Positions 30,501-38,623 are shown, counted from the stretch's first letter. The stretch: DNA of 64,000 bases from Nitratireductor indicus C115 (GCF_000300515.1 NZ_AMSI01000005.1:62001-126000), one strand, 5' to 3'. Translations and numbers: made by a program. Notes: generated by a model from the sequence alone, not told the origin.

Positions 30501-31112
30501 ATGACACGCCCTTTTGCCCCTGGTTACAGGATTCCGCCCGACCTCCTGCTGCGCGCTTATGCGACGGGCGTATTTCCGATGGCGGAGAGTGCTGACGATC
30601 CGGAAGTCTTCTGGGTGCGCCCCGAAACGCGCGGCGTCATCCCCCTCGACGCATTTCACATTCCCAAGAGCCTTGCCAAGACCATGCGGCGCAATCCTTT
30701 CCGCATCGCCTTCGACACCAGCTTCGAAGGCGTGATCGAAGGCTGCGCGGAAGAGCGGGCGGGCGCCGATGACACCTGGATCAACGAGCCGATCCGGGAG
30801 GCCTACAGCCTGCTCTTCGAAAGCGGAAATTGCCACACCGTGGAGGCCTGGACGGATGACGGGCTGATGGGCGGGCTCTACGGTGTCACGCTGGGGCGCG
30901 CCTTCTTCGGTGAAAGCATGTTCTCACGGCAGACCGATGCATCCAAGATTTGCCTCGTGCATCTGGTCGAGCGGCTGCGCGAGCGTGGCTTCGTGCTGCT
31001 CGACACGCAATTCACCACCTCGCATTTGAAGCGCTTCGGTGCCATCGATATTCCGCGTGCGCGTTACGAGCAGCTTTTACAGGAGGCCTTGCGCGGCGAA
31101 GCCCGATTCTGA
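30501..31112 (+). CDS. aat: Leucyl/phenylalanyl-tRNA-protein transferase
   Basis: Enzyme of 203 residues that adds Leu or Phe to proteins with N-terminal Arg or Lys, marking them for ClpS/ClpAP. Family motifs are visible: [45 protein letters not shown], and [16 protein letters not shown]. It is 93 bases after accC and convergent with the beta-lactamase gene. Confidence 0.96.
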   Translation: MTRPFAPGYRIPPDLLLRAYATGVFPMAESADDPEVFWVRPETRGVIPLDAFHIPKSLAKTMRRNPFRIAFDTSFEGVIEGCAEERAGADDTWINEPIREAYSLLFESGNCHTVEAWTDDGLMGGLYGVTLGRAFFGESMFSRQTDASKICLVHLVERLRERGFVLLDTQFTTSHLKRFGAIDIPRARYEQLLQEALRGEARF

Positions 31113-31222
31113 CGGCTGGCAGCGCCATGGAGAGGCTTTTTCAGCGCCGAACGCAAACGCGACCTTTGCACTCCTGCCACCAGGCCAGAGGCCGCTCCCA
31201 CGCGGAAAACATCCCGGCGGGC

Positions 31223-32032
31223 TTATCGGGCTACGTCAAGCAAAGCGGGCCATTCCTCAAGCAGGGCCTTTTTAGCCCGAATGCCGGGGGAAACAGCGTC
31301 TCGCCGCTCATCCTGCGTCAGGCGGGCAAAGGCAATTCTCCTGCCCTCGCCTTCTGCCCATCCGACGAACCAGCCCCAACCGCGTGCATAATCAAAGCTG
31401 CGGTCTGCACGCCGGGGATAGGCGCCGCCCGTCTTGCCATGGATTGTCCAGCGTCCAATCCCCGTGCGCTCGACGATAGAGCGGGTCCGTTCGATGGCAT
31501 TCTGCGTCACCGGGAGACGCCCGAGCACAAGCGCTCGCATGAAGGCAACCTGCTCTCCGGGCGAGACCTGAAGCGAAGATGCAATCCAGGCGCGGTCCAG
31601 ACCGTTGTCGAACCCCTTGTCGCCGGAGAAATCGGCGTTGCCGTAGCCCATGGAGCGGGCGTAGGCGGACAGGCGACTTGCGCCAAGCTCATGGGTGATG
31701 CGCTGCGAGTACCACACCACCGAATAGCGTAGCCAGCTTTCCGGTGTCGTGTCCTTCTTCCAGTTCGCACCGCCCCAATCGGGATCGCCCGCACGGAAGG
31801 GCAGTCTGGGGGTTTCTGCGTCCTTCAGGAAGCCGCTGTCATACCCCATGACGGCCAGCGGTATCTTGAAGGTCGAGGCAGGTGTGGTGCGGCTTCCGCA
31901 ATCGCCTTCTTCATGGAGAATATCTCCCGTCTCCACGTCGACCATGAGGGTGCAGACGGTACGCGCTTCGGCTTGCGCCGCGTGCAGGAGCGCCAGGGAA
32001 GATACGCCGAACGACAGAAGGAACTTCGTCAT
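31223..32032 (-). CDS. Class D (OXA-type) beta-lactamase homologue
   Basis: Secreted protein of 269 residues with a signal peptide (about 1-23). All class D active-site motifs are in order: STFK (PASTFKIPLAV), SVV (LRYSVVWYSQ), YGN (SMGYGNADFSG), a WIASSLQVSPGEQ segment, and KTG (IHGKTGGAYP). The enzyme would hydrolyse penicillin-type antibiotics through an acyl-serine. It lies in a minus-strand series after the NDUFA12 and DUF2155 genes, with no mobile element near it, so it looks like a resident chromosomal gene. Activity cannot be judged from sequence. Confidence 0.88.
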   Translation of the reverse strand: MTKFLLSFGVSSLALLHAAQAEARTVCTLMVDVETGDILHEEGDCGSRTTPASTFKIPLAVMGYDSGFLKDAETPRLPFRAGDPDWGGANWKKDTTPESWLRYSVVWYSQRITHELGASRLSAYARSMGYGNADFSGDKGFDNGLDRAWIASSLQVSPGEQVAFMRALVLGRLPVTQNAIERTRSIVERTGIGRWTIHGKTGGAYPRRADRSFDYARGWGWFVGWAEGEGRRIAFARLTQDERRDAVSPGIRAKKALLEEWPALLDVAR

Positions 32033-32053
32033 CGAGGTTTCCGGCAGCCTGAA

Positions 32054-32485
32054 TTACTGGGTCTTTTCAGGTGGCGGTACGTCGGATTTTTCTTTGCAGG
32101 TTTTCAGCCACACATCATAGATCGGATGCTCGACCGCGTTCAGCCCGGGGCTTTCGGCGAACATCCAGCCGGTGAAGATGCGGCGAATCTCGCGATTGAG
32201 CGTGATCTCATCCACCTCGACAAAGGCGTCGGTGCGCTGTTCATCCGTCTCGGGCGAGGTATAGCAGACGCGCGGCGTGACCTGCAGCGCGCCAAACTGC
32301 ACCGTTTCGTCCATATAGACGTCAAAGGAAATGATACGGCCGGTGATCTTGTCGATGCCGGTGAACTCGGCAACCGGGTTCTTCAGCCGCTCGGCCGAAG
32401 CCGGCAGGGAAGACGCCACGATCAAGGCAAGGGCCGATGCTGCGACGCGCCAGCCGGGGCGCCTCTTGCTCAGGGCTGAAGTCAT
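32054..32485 (-). CDS. DUF2155 secreted protein
   Basis: Protein of 143 residues with a signal peptide (about 1-31, SSLPASA). The body (NPVAEFTGIDKITGRIISFD, PRVCYTSPETDEQRTDAFVEVDE split, and FTGWMFAESPGLNAVEHPIY) matches the alphaproteobacterial DUF2155 family, of unknown function. Two cysteines could form a disulfide. The ATG at 32485 is preferred; the frame stays open far upstream into the neighbouring gene. It sits between NDUFA12 and the beta-lactamase, an order I recall from related genomes for the first two. Confidence 0.87.
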   Translation of the reverse strand: MTSALSKRRPGWRVAASALALIVASSLPASAERLKNPVAEFTGIDKITGRIISFDVYMDETVQFGALQVTPRVCYTSPETDEQRTDAFVEVDEITLNREIRRIFTGWMFAESPGLNAVEHPIYDVWLKTCKEKSDVPPPEKTQ

Positions 32486-32610
32486 GTGGTGCGACACCCG
32501 TCTCGTCCGATTTCTATCCGGGATAACTCGACGGATTCGCCGAGTCCATGCAAGAGCCCGAACTAAATCGCAATTGTGGCAAGAAAGACGGCAGGTTTCT
32601 GCTGCCAGTT

Positions 32611-33009
32611 TCAGTTGCCGGGCGTCCAGGCGTCGTATTCGCCGGTGACCCGCGGGCGTTCCTTGTCGCTCAGCACCGAACCTGTCGGATGATAGGCGGC
32701 CGGCGTGCCGGTGAGATTCGGCTGGTGCGGCTTCTGCCATTCATGCGGCCGGTAATTCTCGTTCACGGGTGCGACGTCGACACGGTGATGCAACCAGCCG
32801 TGCCAGCCCGGCGGCACCAGCGATGCGTCAGAAATACCGTTATAGATGACCCAGCGACGCGTGCGTCCTTCCGAGTCCTTGCCGCCCTCGAAATAGACGT
32901 TGCCGAACTCGTCCTCGCCCACGCGGGTGCCCTTGCGCCATGTGTGCAAGCGCGTGCCCAGTGTCTGGCCGTTCCACCAGGTAAAAAACTGAAGCAGGAA
33001 CTTCTTCAT
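32611..33009 (-). CDS. NDUFA12 (B17.2)-like accessory subunit of complex I
   Basis: Protein of 132 residues homologous to the mitochondrial complex I accessory subunit NDUFA12, which is present as a supernumerary subunit in alphaproteobacteria. Signatures are FFTWWNGQTLGTRLHTW, GNVYFEGG, RRWVIYNG, WHGWLHH and PHLTGTPAAY-like (QPNLTGTPAAYHPTGS). It is expected to bind the hydrophilic arm of the complex encoded at 1-10513, although the gene is more than 20 kb away. Confidence 0.93.
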   Translation of the reverse strand: MKKFLLQFFTWWNGQTLGTRLHTWRKGTRVGEDEFGNVYFEGGKDSEGRTRRWVIYNGISDASLVPPGWHGWLHHRVDVAPVNENYRPHEWQKPHQPNLTGTPAAYHPTGSVLSDKERPRVTGEYDAWTPGN

Positions 33010-33108
33010 GGCTTCCTCGGTTCGCTCGCTGTCATCATCCGATGTGGCTTCGATTGCGTTATGGCGTCCGTCCGGCCAGAAGGCAAGGCCGGAGATAACG
33101 CCTTACCC

Positions 33109-33597
33109 TCATTTCAGTTTCATCTTGAAACCCACATGGCTGCGGGCAAAGCCAAGTCGTTCGTAAAAGTGGTGGGCACGGTCGCGCTGGGCGTTGGACA
33201 TGAGCTGGACAAGACGCGCGCCGGAGGTCCGCGCCACCTCGACAGCGTAAGCGATCATCGTCGCGCCGATGCCCTTGCCACGCATGTCTTCGCGGGTCTG
33301 CACGGCCTCGATGGTCATGCTGGTGCCGCCACGTCCGGTCATGCTGGTGATGAAAGTGGTCTGAAACGTGCCAACCACCTGCGCATCCAGTTCCGCCACA
33401 TAAAGCGTGTCGCCGGCGCTCGCCGCGATGCGCCGGAATGCCGCAAGATAATCGTCATAGGCTGCCGGATCCGTCGTGTCGCCATGGCCCCCAAGTGCGT
33501 CCGAGGCAAAGAGCGCCACGATAGCCGGCACATCGCTTTCCCGCGCTTCACGAATGACAAGACCGTCAGCGCCTTCTTGCGCACGCCTCTCCATCAA
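33109..33597 (-). CDS. GNAT-family N-acetyltransferase (second of a pair)
   Basis: Protein of 162 residues with the acetyl-CoA-binding motif RGKGIGATMI near residue 112 and a C-terminal FYERLGFARSHVGFKMKL strand-helix typical of GNAT enzymes. The substrate is unknown. Its start overlaps the stop of the upstream GNAT gene by four bases (ATGA), so the two are translationally coupled. Confidence 0.88.
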   Translation of the reverse strand: MMERRAQEGADGLVIREARESDVPAIVALFASDALGGHGDTTDPAAYDDYLAAFRRIAASAGDTLYVAELDAQVVGTFQTTFITSMTGRGGTSMTIEAVQTREDMRGKGIGATMIAYAVEVARTSGARLVQLMSNAQRDRAHHFYERLGFARSHVGFKMKLK

Positions 33598-34100
33598 AGG
33601 GTCTTTCCGTAGATCAGCGCAGGAAGGCTGCCGGCAGTTTGGTCCGCCGCGTCGGCGCGGCCCAGACGAGAGAAGCCGTTGGCCACGTAAAAGGCGATCG
33701 CCGAAGCATTCGCCTCCTCGACCTCCAGCCGGATTTCCCGGGCCTCGGGGAAGCTGTCCTCGATTTCGGCAAGCAGGGCGCGGCCTATTCCAAGCCTTTG
33801 CCTGGCGGGCAGGACGTAAAGTTGCTGAAGGTGCAGCGCCCCGCCCCCTTCGCCGCTGACCGCATAGGCCATGCCTGCGATCTCGCTGCCATTGTCTGCA
33901 ATGACGAACTCGGAATTTGGCTGCCCGAGACGCGCTTCGAGCGCCTCCGGACTGTGCCAGCTATCCGTGATCTCGCCCACCCGCGCAGCGCCATAAATGG
34001 AATCGCAGGTGTCGTGCCAGGTCTCAACCAGCAGAGCCCGAACCGCCGGCAGGTCCCGGCGGCTCGCGGTGCGGATGAAATAATTCCCGGCGCTACTCAT
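33594..34100 (-). CDS. GNAT-family N-acetyltransferase (first of a pair)
   Basis: Protein of 168 residues with motif [15 protein letters not shown] near residue 98 and [17 protein letters not shown] near the end, both typical of GNAT enzymes. The substrate is unknown. Its start codon overlaps the end of gatB by eight bases, and it is followed by a second GNAT gene with a four-base overlap. Confidence 0.88.
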   Translation of the reverse strand: MSSAGNYFIRTASRRDLPAVRALLVETWHDTCDSIYGAARVGEITDSWHSPEALEARLGQPNSEFVIADNGSEIAGMAYAVSGEGGGALHLQQLYVLPARQRLGIGRALLAEIEDSFPEAREIRLEVEEANASAIAFYVANGFSRLGRADAADQTAGSLPALIYGKTL

Positions 34101-35595
34101 CGATGCCGAGCTTTTCCTTCACAAGCGCGTTGACGGCCTGGGGATTGGCCTTGCCACCCGTGGCCTTCATAACCTGACCGACGAACCAGCCGGCCAACGT
34201 CGGTTTTGCCTTGGCCTGCTCGACCTTTTCAGGGTTGGCCGCGATGACGTCGTCCACGGCCTTCTCGATAGCGCCGGTGTCCGTCACCTGCTTCAGACCG
34301 CGTTCCTCAACGAGGGCGCGCGGATCGCCGCCCTCGGCAAGAACGATTTCGAACAGATCCTTGGCGATCTTGCCCGAGATCGTGCCATCCTTGATCAGGT
34401 CGATGATGGCACCGAGCTGATCGGGCGTGACACGGGTGGTTTCAAGGTCTTCGCCCGCCTTGTTCAAGGCTCCCAGCAGATCGTTGATAACCCAGTTGGC
34501 CGCGGTCTTGCCGTCACGCCCTTCGGCCACCTTCTCGAAATAGTCGGCGGTGGCCTTCTCGGCGATCAGAACGGAGGCGTCATATTCCGACAGTCCGAAA
34601 TCGCCCATGAAACGGGCCTTCTTGTCGTCGGGCAATTCCGGCAGATGAACAGCGAGGGCGTCCACATAGGCCTGGTCGAACTCGAGCGGCACCAGGTCCG
34701 GATCCGGGAAATAGCGGTAGTCATGCGCTTCTTCCTTGGAGCGCATGGAGCGGGTCTCGCCCTTTACCGGATCGAACAGGCGCGTTTCCTGATCGATCTT
34801 CCCGCCATCCTCGAGGATGGCGATCTGGCGGCGGGCCTCCGATTCGATGGCCTGGCCGACGAAACGGATCGAATTCACGTTCTTGATCTCGCAGCGCGTG
34901 CCGAATTCGCCGCCTGGACGGCGCACCGAAACGTTCACGTCGGCGCGCATGGAACCTTCGTCCATGTTGCCGTCGCAGGTGCCGAGATAGCGCAGGATGG
35001 TGCGCAGCTTGGTGAGAAACGCCTTCGCCTCGTCGGAAGAACGGATGTCGGGCTTCGACACGATCTCCATCAGTGCCACACCCGAACGGTTCAGATCCAC
35101 ATAGGACATGGTCGGGTGCTGGTCGTGCATGGACTTGCCGGCATCCTGCTCCAGATGCAGGCGTTCAATGCCCACCTCGATCTCCTCGAAGGAGCCATCC
35201 TTGGCTGGGCCGACGAAGACCGCCACCTTGCCCTCGCCCACGATGGGCTGCTTGAACTGGGAAATCTGATAGCCCTGCGGCAGGTCCGGATAGAAATAAT
35301 TCTTCCGGTCGAAGACGGAGCGATGATTGATCTGCGCCTTCAGGCCAAGGCCGGTGCGGATCGCCTGCTTGACGCATTCCTCGTTGATGACGGGCAGCAT
35401 GCCGGGCATGGCTGCGTCAACCAGCGAGACATTGGCATTGGGCTCGGCGCCGAATGCGGTCGATGCACCAGAGAAAAGCTTGGACTGCGACGTCACCTGG
35501 GCATGGATCTCCATGCCGACGATGATTTCCCAGTCGCCGGTGGCGCCGGAGATGAAACGCTTGGGATCGGGCGTGCGCGTGTCGATAATGGTCAT
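34093..35595 (-). CDS. gatB: Aspartyl/glutamyl-tRNA amidotransferase subunit B
   Basis: Subunit B of the GatCAB complex, which converts Glu-tRNA-Gln or Asp-tRNA-Asn to the amide form. It has 500 residues. Family signatures are [49 protein letters not shown] and RTEIKN-like CEIKNVNS. The C-terminal YqeY-like domain ends [10 protein letters not shown]. The start is the ATG at 35595. gatC and gatA are not adjacent here. Confidence 0.96.
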   Translation of the reverse strand: MTIIDTRTPDPKRFISGATGDWEIIVGMEIHAQVTSQSKLFSGASTAFGAEPNANVSLVDAAMPGMLPVINEECVKQAIRTGLGLKAQINHRSVFDRKNYFYPDLPQGYQISQFKQPIVGEGKVAVFVGPAKDGSFEEIEVGIERLHLEQDAGKSMHDQHPTMSYVDLNRSGVALMEIVSKPDIRSSDEAKAFLTKLRTILRYLGTCDGNMDEGSMRADVNVSVRRPGGEFGTRCEIKNVNSIRFVGQAIESEARRQIAILEDGGKIDQETRLFDPVKGETRSMRSKEEAHDYRYFPDPDLVPLEFDQAYVDALAVHLPELPDDKKARFMGDFGLSEYDASVLIAEKATADYFEKVAEGRDGKTAANWVINDLLGALNKAGEDLETTRVTPDQLGAIIDLIKDGTISGKIAKDLFEIVLAEGGDPRALVEERGLKQVTDTGAIEKAVDDVIAANPEKVEQAKAKPTLAGWFVGQVMKATGGKANPQAVNALVKEKLGIDE

Positions 35596-35670
35596 GAGCC
35601 GTGCGGTCGGATTGTTCGAAAGGACTGCGCTTTCGCTAGACCAATCATCCCGCCGTGGCAAGCCGAGCGG

Positions 35671-35699
35671 CTTTATTCCGCCAGCTTGTTGCGCTATGA
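35671..35699 (+). promoter_or_regulatory. Candidate promoter of the yjhX-like leader transcript
   Basis: CTTTAT (35671-35676), 17 bases, CTATGA (35694-35699). The match to alphaproteobacterial sigma-70 sites is partial. It would start RNA near 35706, just ahead of the short upstream ORF. Confidence 0.3.
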
Positions 35700-35721
35700 A
35701 GCGCCGACATTCGGAGTTTTT

Positions 35722-35748
35722 ATGTCTACCAACAGTGAGTCCTGCTGA
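35722..35748 (+). CDS. Eight-codon upstream ORF (possible leader peptide MSTNSESC)
   Basis: ATG at 35722 to TGA at 35746-35748 encodes [14 protein letters not shown] ribosome site lies 5 bases before the ATG. A hairpin begins 2 bases after the stop codon, and alternative hairpins follow before the yjhX-like start at 35864. No homologue is known to me. It might be a leader peptide that controls the downstream gene, or chance. Confidence 0.4.
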   Translation: MSTNSESC

Positions 35749-35749
35749 A

Positions 35750-35777
35750 GCCCCGACCTGAGGATCAGGATCGGGGC
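35750..35777 (+). promoter_or_regulatory. Leader hairpin 1 upstream of the yjhX-like gene
   Basis: GCCCCGA (35750-35756) with TCGGGGC (35771-35777), and inside CCTGA (35757-35761) with TCAGG (35765-35769), one bulged base and a GGA loop. Strong stem directly after the upstream ORF. Confidence 0.5.
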
Positions 35778-35798
35778 GAGAAAACCGCAAGCATCCGT

Positions 35799-35841
35799 GC
35801 CGGCAAAACGGCGCGGCGTTTTGTGTTGGCTTTTTGCCAAC
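35799..35841 (+). promoter_or_regulatory. Mutually exclusive leader hairpins (terminator-like and alternative)
   Basis: Stem one: GCCGGCAAAACG (35799-35810) with CGTTTTG..TTGGC (35817-35830), followed by TTTTT (35831-35835), which looks like an intrinsic terminator. Stem two: GTTGGC (35825-35830) with GCCAAC (35836-35841) around the same TTTTT. Both use 35826-35830, so they exclude one another. A longer-range pairing GAAAACCG (35780-35787) with CGGTTTTC (35841-35848) is also possible. Confidence 0.45.
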
Positions 35842-35863
35842 GGTTTTCCCGGGATTTCAAACC

Positions 35864-36121
35864 ATGGACATTTCACGCGCGGAACAGCGCGTCCTGCACA
35901 TTCTCGCGCAGGGCGGCCGGATCGACATCGAAAAAGACGATACCGGCCTCATCATCGATTTGAGTTGCGTCACACGCGAGGGCTGGCACCTTGCCTGCCT
36001 CGACATGACGCTCTTTCGCAAACTGAAGCGCAAACGCGCTATCAGATCGGTGAATGGCGGCCCCTACCGGATCACCAGACGGGGGCTCGAACTCGTGCGC
36101 TCGCAACCCGACAACAGGTAG
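35864..36121 (+). CDS. YjhX/TopAI-family toxin homologue (UPF0386)
   Basis: Protein of 85 residues that matches YjhX of E. coli along its length (MDISRAEQRVLHILAQGGRI, VTREGWHL, FRKLKRKRAIRSVNGGPYRI, ending RSQPDNR). In E. coli this protein, renamed TopAI, is reported to inhibit topoisomerase I and is paired with the GNAT-like protein YjhQ. No yjhQ gene is adjacent, but two GNAT genes lie downstream of the divergent gatB. The ATG at 35864 has GGGA 9 bases upstream and lies after a structured leader. Confidence 0.87.
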   Translation: MDISRAEQRVLHILAQGGRIDIEKDDTGLIIDLSCVTREGWHLACLDMTLFRKLKRKRAIRSVNGGPYRITRRGLELVRSQPDNR

Positions 36122-36128
36122 GCGCATT

Positions 36129-36156
36129 TGCAGTCAGGCGGCAACGCCTGACTGCA
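36129..36156. repeat. Intergenic palindrome, family A copy 2
   Basis: TGCAGTCAGGCG (36129-36140) pairs perfectly with CGCCTGACTGCA (36145-36156) around a GCAA tetraloop. It sits between the convergent yjhX-like and CBS genes, where it could act as a transcript end, though no T run follows. Confidence 0.7.
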
Positions 36157-36228
36157 GCAAACCTCATGCTCGATGAAAGCCCGGCTTCATCTCGCCGGAA
36201 CCGGGGCGAAGCCGGACAGCCTCCTGTC

Positions 36229-36660
36229 TCAGGCGGTTGCGATATATGTGCGGATTTCTTCCGCCTCGCGTTCCGCTTCCTCGATACGCTTCTTGACCAC
36301 ATCGCCGATGGAGATGATGCCGGCAATCCGCCCATTGTGCTCAACGGGAAGATGACGGAAACGGCCGGCAGTCATGATCTGCATGACCTCGTTGACCGTG
36401 TGCGCCTCCTTGCAGCGTTGCACCTTCGCCGTCATGACCTCGGATACGGGTTGATCGAGAGCTTCGGCTCCATTGCGTCCCAATGCACGCACAATATCGC
36501 GTTCGGAGAGAATTCCCGCGATCAGGCCCTCCTCGCGCGTCACCACCACTGCGCCGATGCCGCGCTCGGCCAAGAGACCTGCGGCTTCCGCAAGGCTCTT
36601 GTCGGGGCTGATGGTCACAACATTGCGCCCCTTGGAATCGAGAATGGCCTTAACCGTCAT
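36229..36660 (-). CDS. CBS-domain protein
   Basis: Protein of 143 residues made of two CBS domains (about 8-62 and 72-128) and a charged C-terminal helix. The repeats show the usual ILSERDIVRALG and IISIGDVVKKRI endings. Stand-alone CBS pairs bind adenine nucleotides and act as energy sensors; the target here is unknown. The ATG at 36660 has a GGAGGAAAC site just upstream. It is convergent with the yjhX-like gene. Confidence 0.92.
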   Translation of the reverse strand: MTVKAILDSKGRNVVTISPDKSLAEAAGLLAERGIGAVVVTREEGLIAGILSERDIVRALGRNGAEALDQPVSEVMTAKVQRCKEAHTVNEVMQIMTAGRFRHLPVEHNGRIAGIISIGDVVKKRIEEAEREAEEIRTYIATA

Positions 36661-36805
36661 GGCAGTTTCCTCCTCTTTCCAGACACAGGAATGTTGCGCC
36701 CGGAAATCGCCCTTGGCAAGCCTCCGAAGGGTGGAGAGTGCTGCAAAGATCGTTGATAAAGAGGATGTTAGGGCGTGATGGCCGGTGCAACCGGGAGCTA
36801 TACCC

Positions 36806-37561
36806 CTATTCTGTCCGGGTTTCGCGCAGGTTCTCGTTTCGAGACGGCCGGTCGAAAAACTTGATCCCAAGGAAGCCCAGCAGAAAGCCGCCGATATGTG
36901 CCTCCCAGGCGATCTGCTGCGAATCAGGCCCTCCTCCGAAGCCCACTCCCGTCACGACATTGACCACCATCCATACGGCAAGGAACACGAGAACCGAACG
37001 TGAGGAGAGCACGAGGGAGATTGGCAGCAGGGGACCGTTGAAGGCCGGTTTGGATTGCCTGCGATCGACATAAAAGGCAAAACGCGCCGCAGCCCCCATC
37101 ATGGCCGAGATGGCGCCAGAGGCGCCGACCAGCGGCGTTGCCGACGAAGGGTAGATGGCAAAATGGAGCGCCACAGCCGCCAGCGCGCCGGCGACCCAGA
37201 AGGCTACGAACCGGGCCGTGCCGATGCGGTTCGCCAAAGGCGAGCCAAAGGCGGCAAGCCATATCATGTTGACGAAAAGATGCGCGAGACTGCCGTGCAG
37301 CAGCGAATAACTGACGGGGCTGATGAACGCCGCCAAATCCAGCGCATAGGGGCCGGTGTAACGGATCGGCACGAATGCGAAGTTAACCAGGAGCCATATC
37401 TGGCCCTGCTCGTCGAGAAGCATGGCCTGCACCGCATAGATCGCGATGCAGATCAGTGCGAAACCGACCACGGCAGGCGCCAGGTTGAAAACGGGCTCGC
37501 GCCCTGCGGAATGATTGCGGCCGGTTTCTGGTTCCGGCAAGCCGTGCTGTTCTTCGCTCAT
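36806..37561 (-). CDS. Rhomboid-family intramembrane serine protease
   Basis: Membrane protein of 251 residues with about six helices. The catalytic serine is S148 in GASGAIS and the histidine is H222 in EAHIGGF; the oxyanion-loop HGSLAHLFVNM carries H89 and N98. The enzyme cuts membrane proteins within the bilayer; substrates are unknown. A GAAGGGC ribosome site precedes the ATG. A strong intrinsic terminator ends 28 bases upstream of the start codon, so transcription from further upstream would have to pass it. Confidence 0.92.
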   Translation of the reverse strand: MSEEQHGLPEPETGRNHSAGREPVFNLAPAVVGFALICIAIYAVQAMLLDEQGQIWLLVNFAFVPIRYTGPYALDLAAFISPVSYSLLHGSLAHLFVNMIWLAAFGSPLANRIGTARFVAFWVAGALAAVALHFAIYPSSATPLVGASGAISAMMGAAARFAFYVDRRQSKPAFNGPLLPISLVLSSRSVLVFLAVWMVVNVVTGVGFGGGPDSQQIAWEAHIGGFLLGFLGIKFFDRPSRNENLRETRTE

Positions 37562-37589
37562 GCCCTTCGGTAGCAGAGGATCAGGACGG

Positions 37590-37624
37590 AAAAAAGCCGC
37601 TCAGGATTTCTCCCGAACGGCTTT
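37590..37624 (-). terminator. Strong intrinsic terminator just upstream of the rhomboid gene
   Basis: On the minus strand AAAGCCGTTCGGG (37624-37612) and CCTGAGCGGCTTT (37605-37593) pair over 13 bases (two wobbles) around AGAAAT, followed by a run of six Ts (37595-37590). No gene on the minus strand lies upstream for kilobases, so it ends either an unannotated small transcript or acts as an attenuator of the rhomboid gene. Confidence 0.8.
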
Positions 37625-37708
37625 GGTCGAGCCCCCCTGGCCGATCTGTTGAAAGCGCGGCGCACTGCCCGTCGTCCCGCCTTTTCGGCGTGTCCCTGTG
37701 ACCGTCAC
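37601..37708 (-). CDS. Candidate short ORF overlapping the attenuator (35 codons)
   Basis: GTG at 37708 to TGA at 37603-37601 encodes 35 residues, basic and glycine-rich (VTVTGTRRKGG, then QQIGQGGSTKAVREKS). Upstream TTG codons at 37726 and 37735 are in frame, the latter with AAGGG 6 bases before it. The stop codon lies inside the terminator stem, so a ribosome reaching it would melt the stem. It may be a leader peptide, a small protein, or chance on the antisense side of the spacer. Confidence 0.3.
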   Translation of the reverse strand: MTVTGTRRKGGTTGSAPRFQQIGQGGSTKAVREKS

Positions 37709-37709
37709 A
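37697..37709. promoter_or_regulatory. Palindrome in the rhomboid-PAS spacer
   Basis: TGTGACCGTCACA is a perfect inverted repeat of six bases around one central base. It lies between the divergent rhomboid and PAS genes, inside the candidate short ORF. It resembles CRP/FNR-type half-sites but with too short a spacer. Confidence 0.3.
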
Positions 37710-37889
37710 CTGCCACCACGCCGCAAGGCCGGCAATCTAAACCCTTTTTTAACCTTAATGATGCGTGCGCAGGGGCAAACGCCGCTCCTCTGGCACGCAA
37801 TCTGCAGCCATCCACATGTCGCTATTGAAAACACCCTCGCCTGTTCGCCTATGGGACAGGCCCGGGCCGGAATCAGGGAGCCAAGAGGC

Positions 37890-38528
37890 ATGAGACAGGA
37901 TGGTTCTGTAACACTGTTCCAATATTGGGACAGGTTGCGAGGCAATCGGCCGGCGCCGAAGCGTACGGAGGTCGAGCCAGCCGACATCAAGATGCTTTTG
38001 GCCGATACGTTCATTCTGGAAAAGGATGCGCGTGGCGAAGCCGTGTTCCGTCTGGCAGGTACGCGGCTTTGCGCCATCTTCGGCAAGGAGCTGAAAGGCT
38101 TCGCCTTCGGTTCGCTGTGGTCGGGGCGTGACCGGTCCGTTGCAGCGAAGCTCGCCCGCAGCGCCTTCGACGCCAAATCGGTGGTCACCTTCTCCTTCGA
38201 GGGCAGGACGCAAAGCGGGGAACCCGCGAATTTCGAACTGCTGCTTCTTCCGCTCGATGGCGGCGTGGAAAGCCCCCGCGCGCTCGGTTCGATCATCGCC
38301 TGCGACAAGCCTTTCTGGCTCGGGACGGAACCGGTGGTCGACTGCCGCATCAGCTCGCTGCGCCTTATCGATCCGGATCGCGATCCAGTGTTCCTGAAAA
38401 ACCGTCCGGCGATGGCCGTTCCTCCGCTCGCGCCGGAGCGGCGCTCCATCACCGACAGCCTGATCGAGCCAGGCCAGGGCCGGCGCTTCCGGCATCTGGT
38501 TGTGTTCGAGGGTGGGCGCACGGACTGA
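37890..38528 (+). CDS. PAS-domain protein (PAS_5 / DUF1457)
   Basis: Protein of 212 residues. The sequence FQYWDRLRGNRPAPKRTEVE at the start and FRLAGTRLCAIFGKELKGFAF after it are typical of the PAS_5 family, stand-alone PAS proteins of alphaproteobacteria with no output domain. The ligand and partner are unknown. The start is set at the ATG at 37890, with AAGAGG upstream. It is followed by the tandem PilZ gene after about 95 bases, which suggests a shared signalling role. Confidence 0.85.
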   Translation: MRQDGSVTLFQYWDRLRGNRPAPKRTEVEPADIKMLLADTFILEKDARGEAVFRLAGTRLCAIFGKELKGFAFGSLWSGRDRSVAAKLARSAFDAKSVVTFSFEGRTQSGEPANFELLLLPLDGGVESPRALGSIIACDKPFWLGTEPVVDCRISSLRLIDPDRDPVFLKNRPAMAVPPLAPERRSITDSLIEPGQGRRFRHLVVFEGGRTD

Positions 38529-38623
38529 GCGAAGCCCTTACGGCTTGTTAACCGGCACAGCGTATTTTCACCCTGCTTTGTCAGCATTTCCGGCCCGCGC
38601 CGGGAAAAGGGTATGGAAAAACG

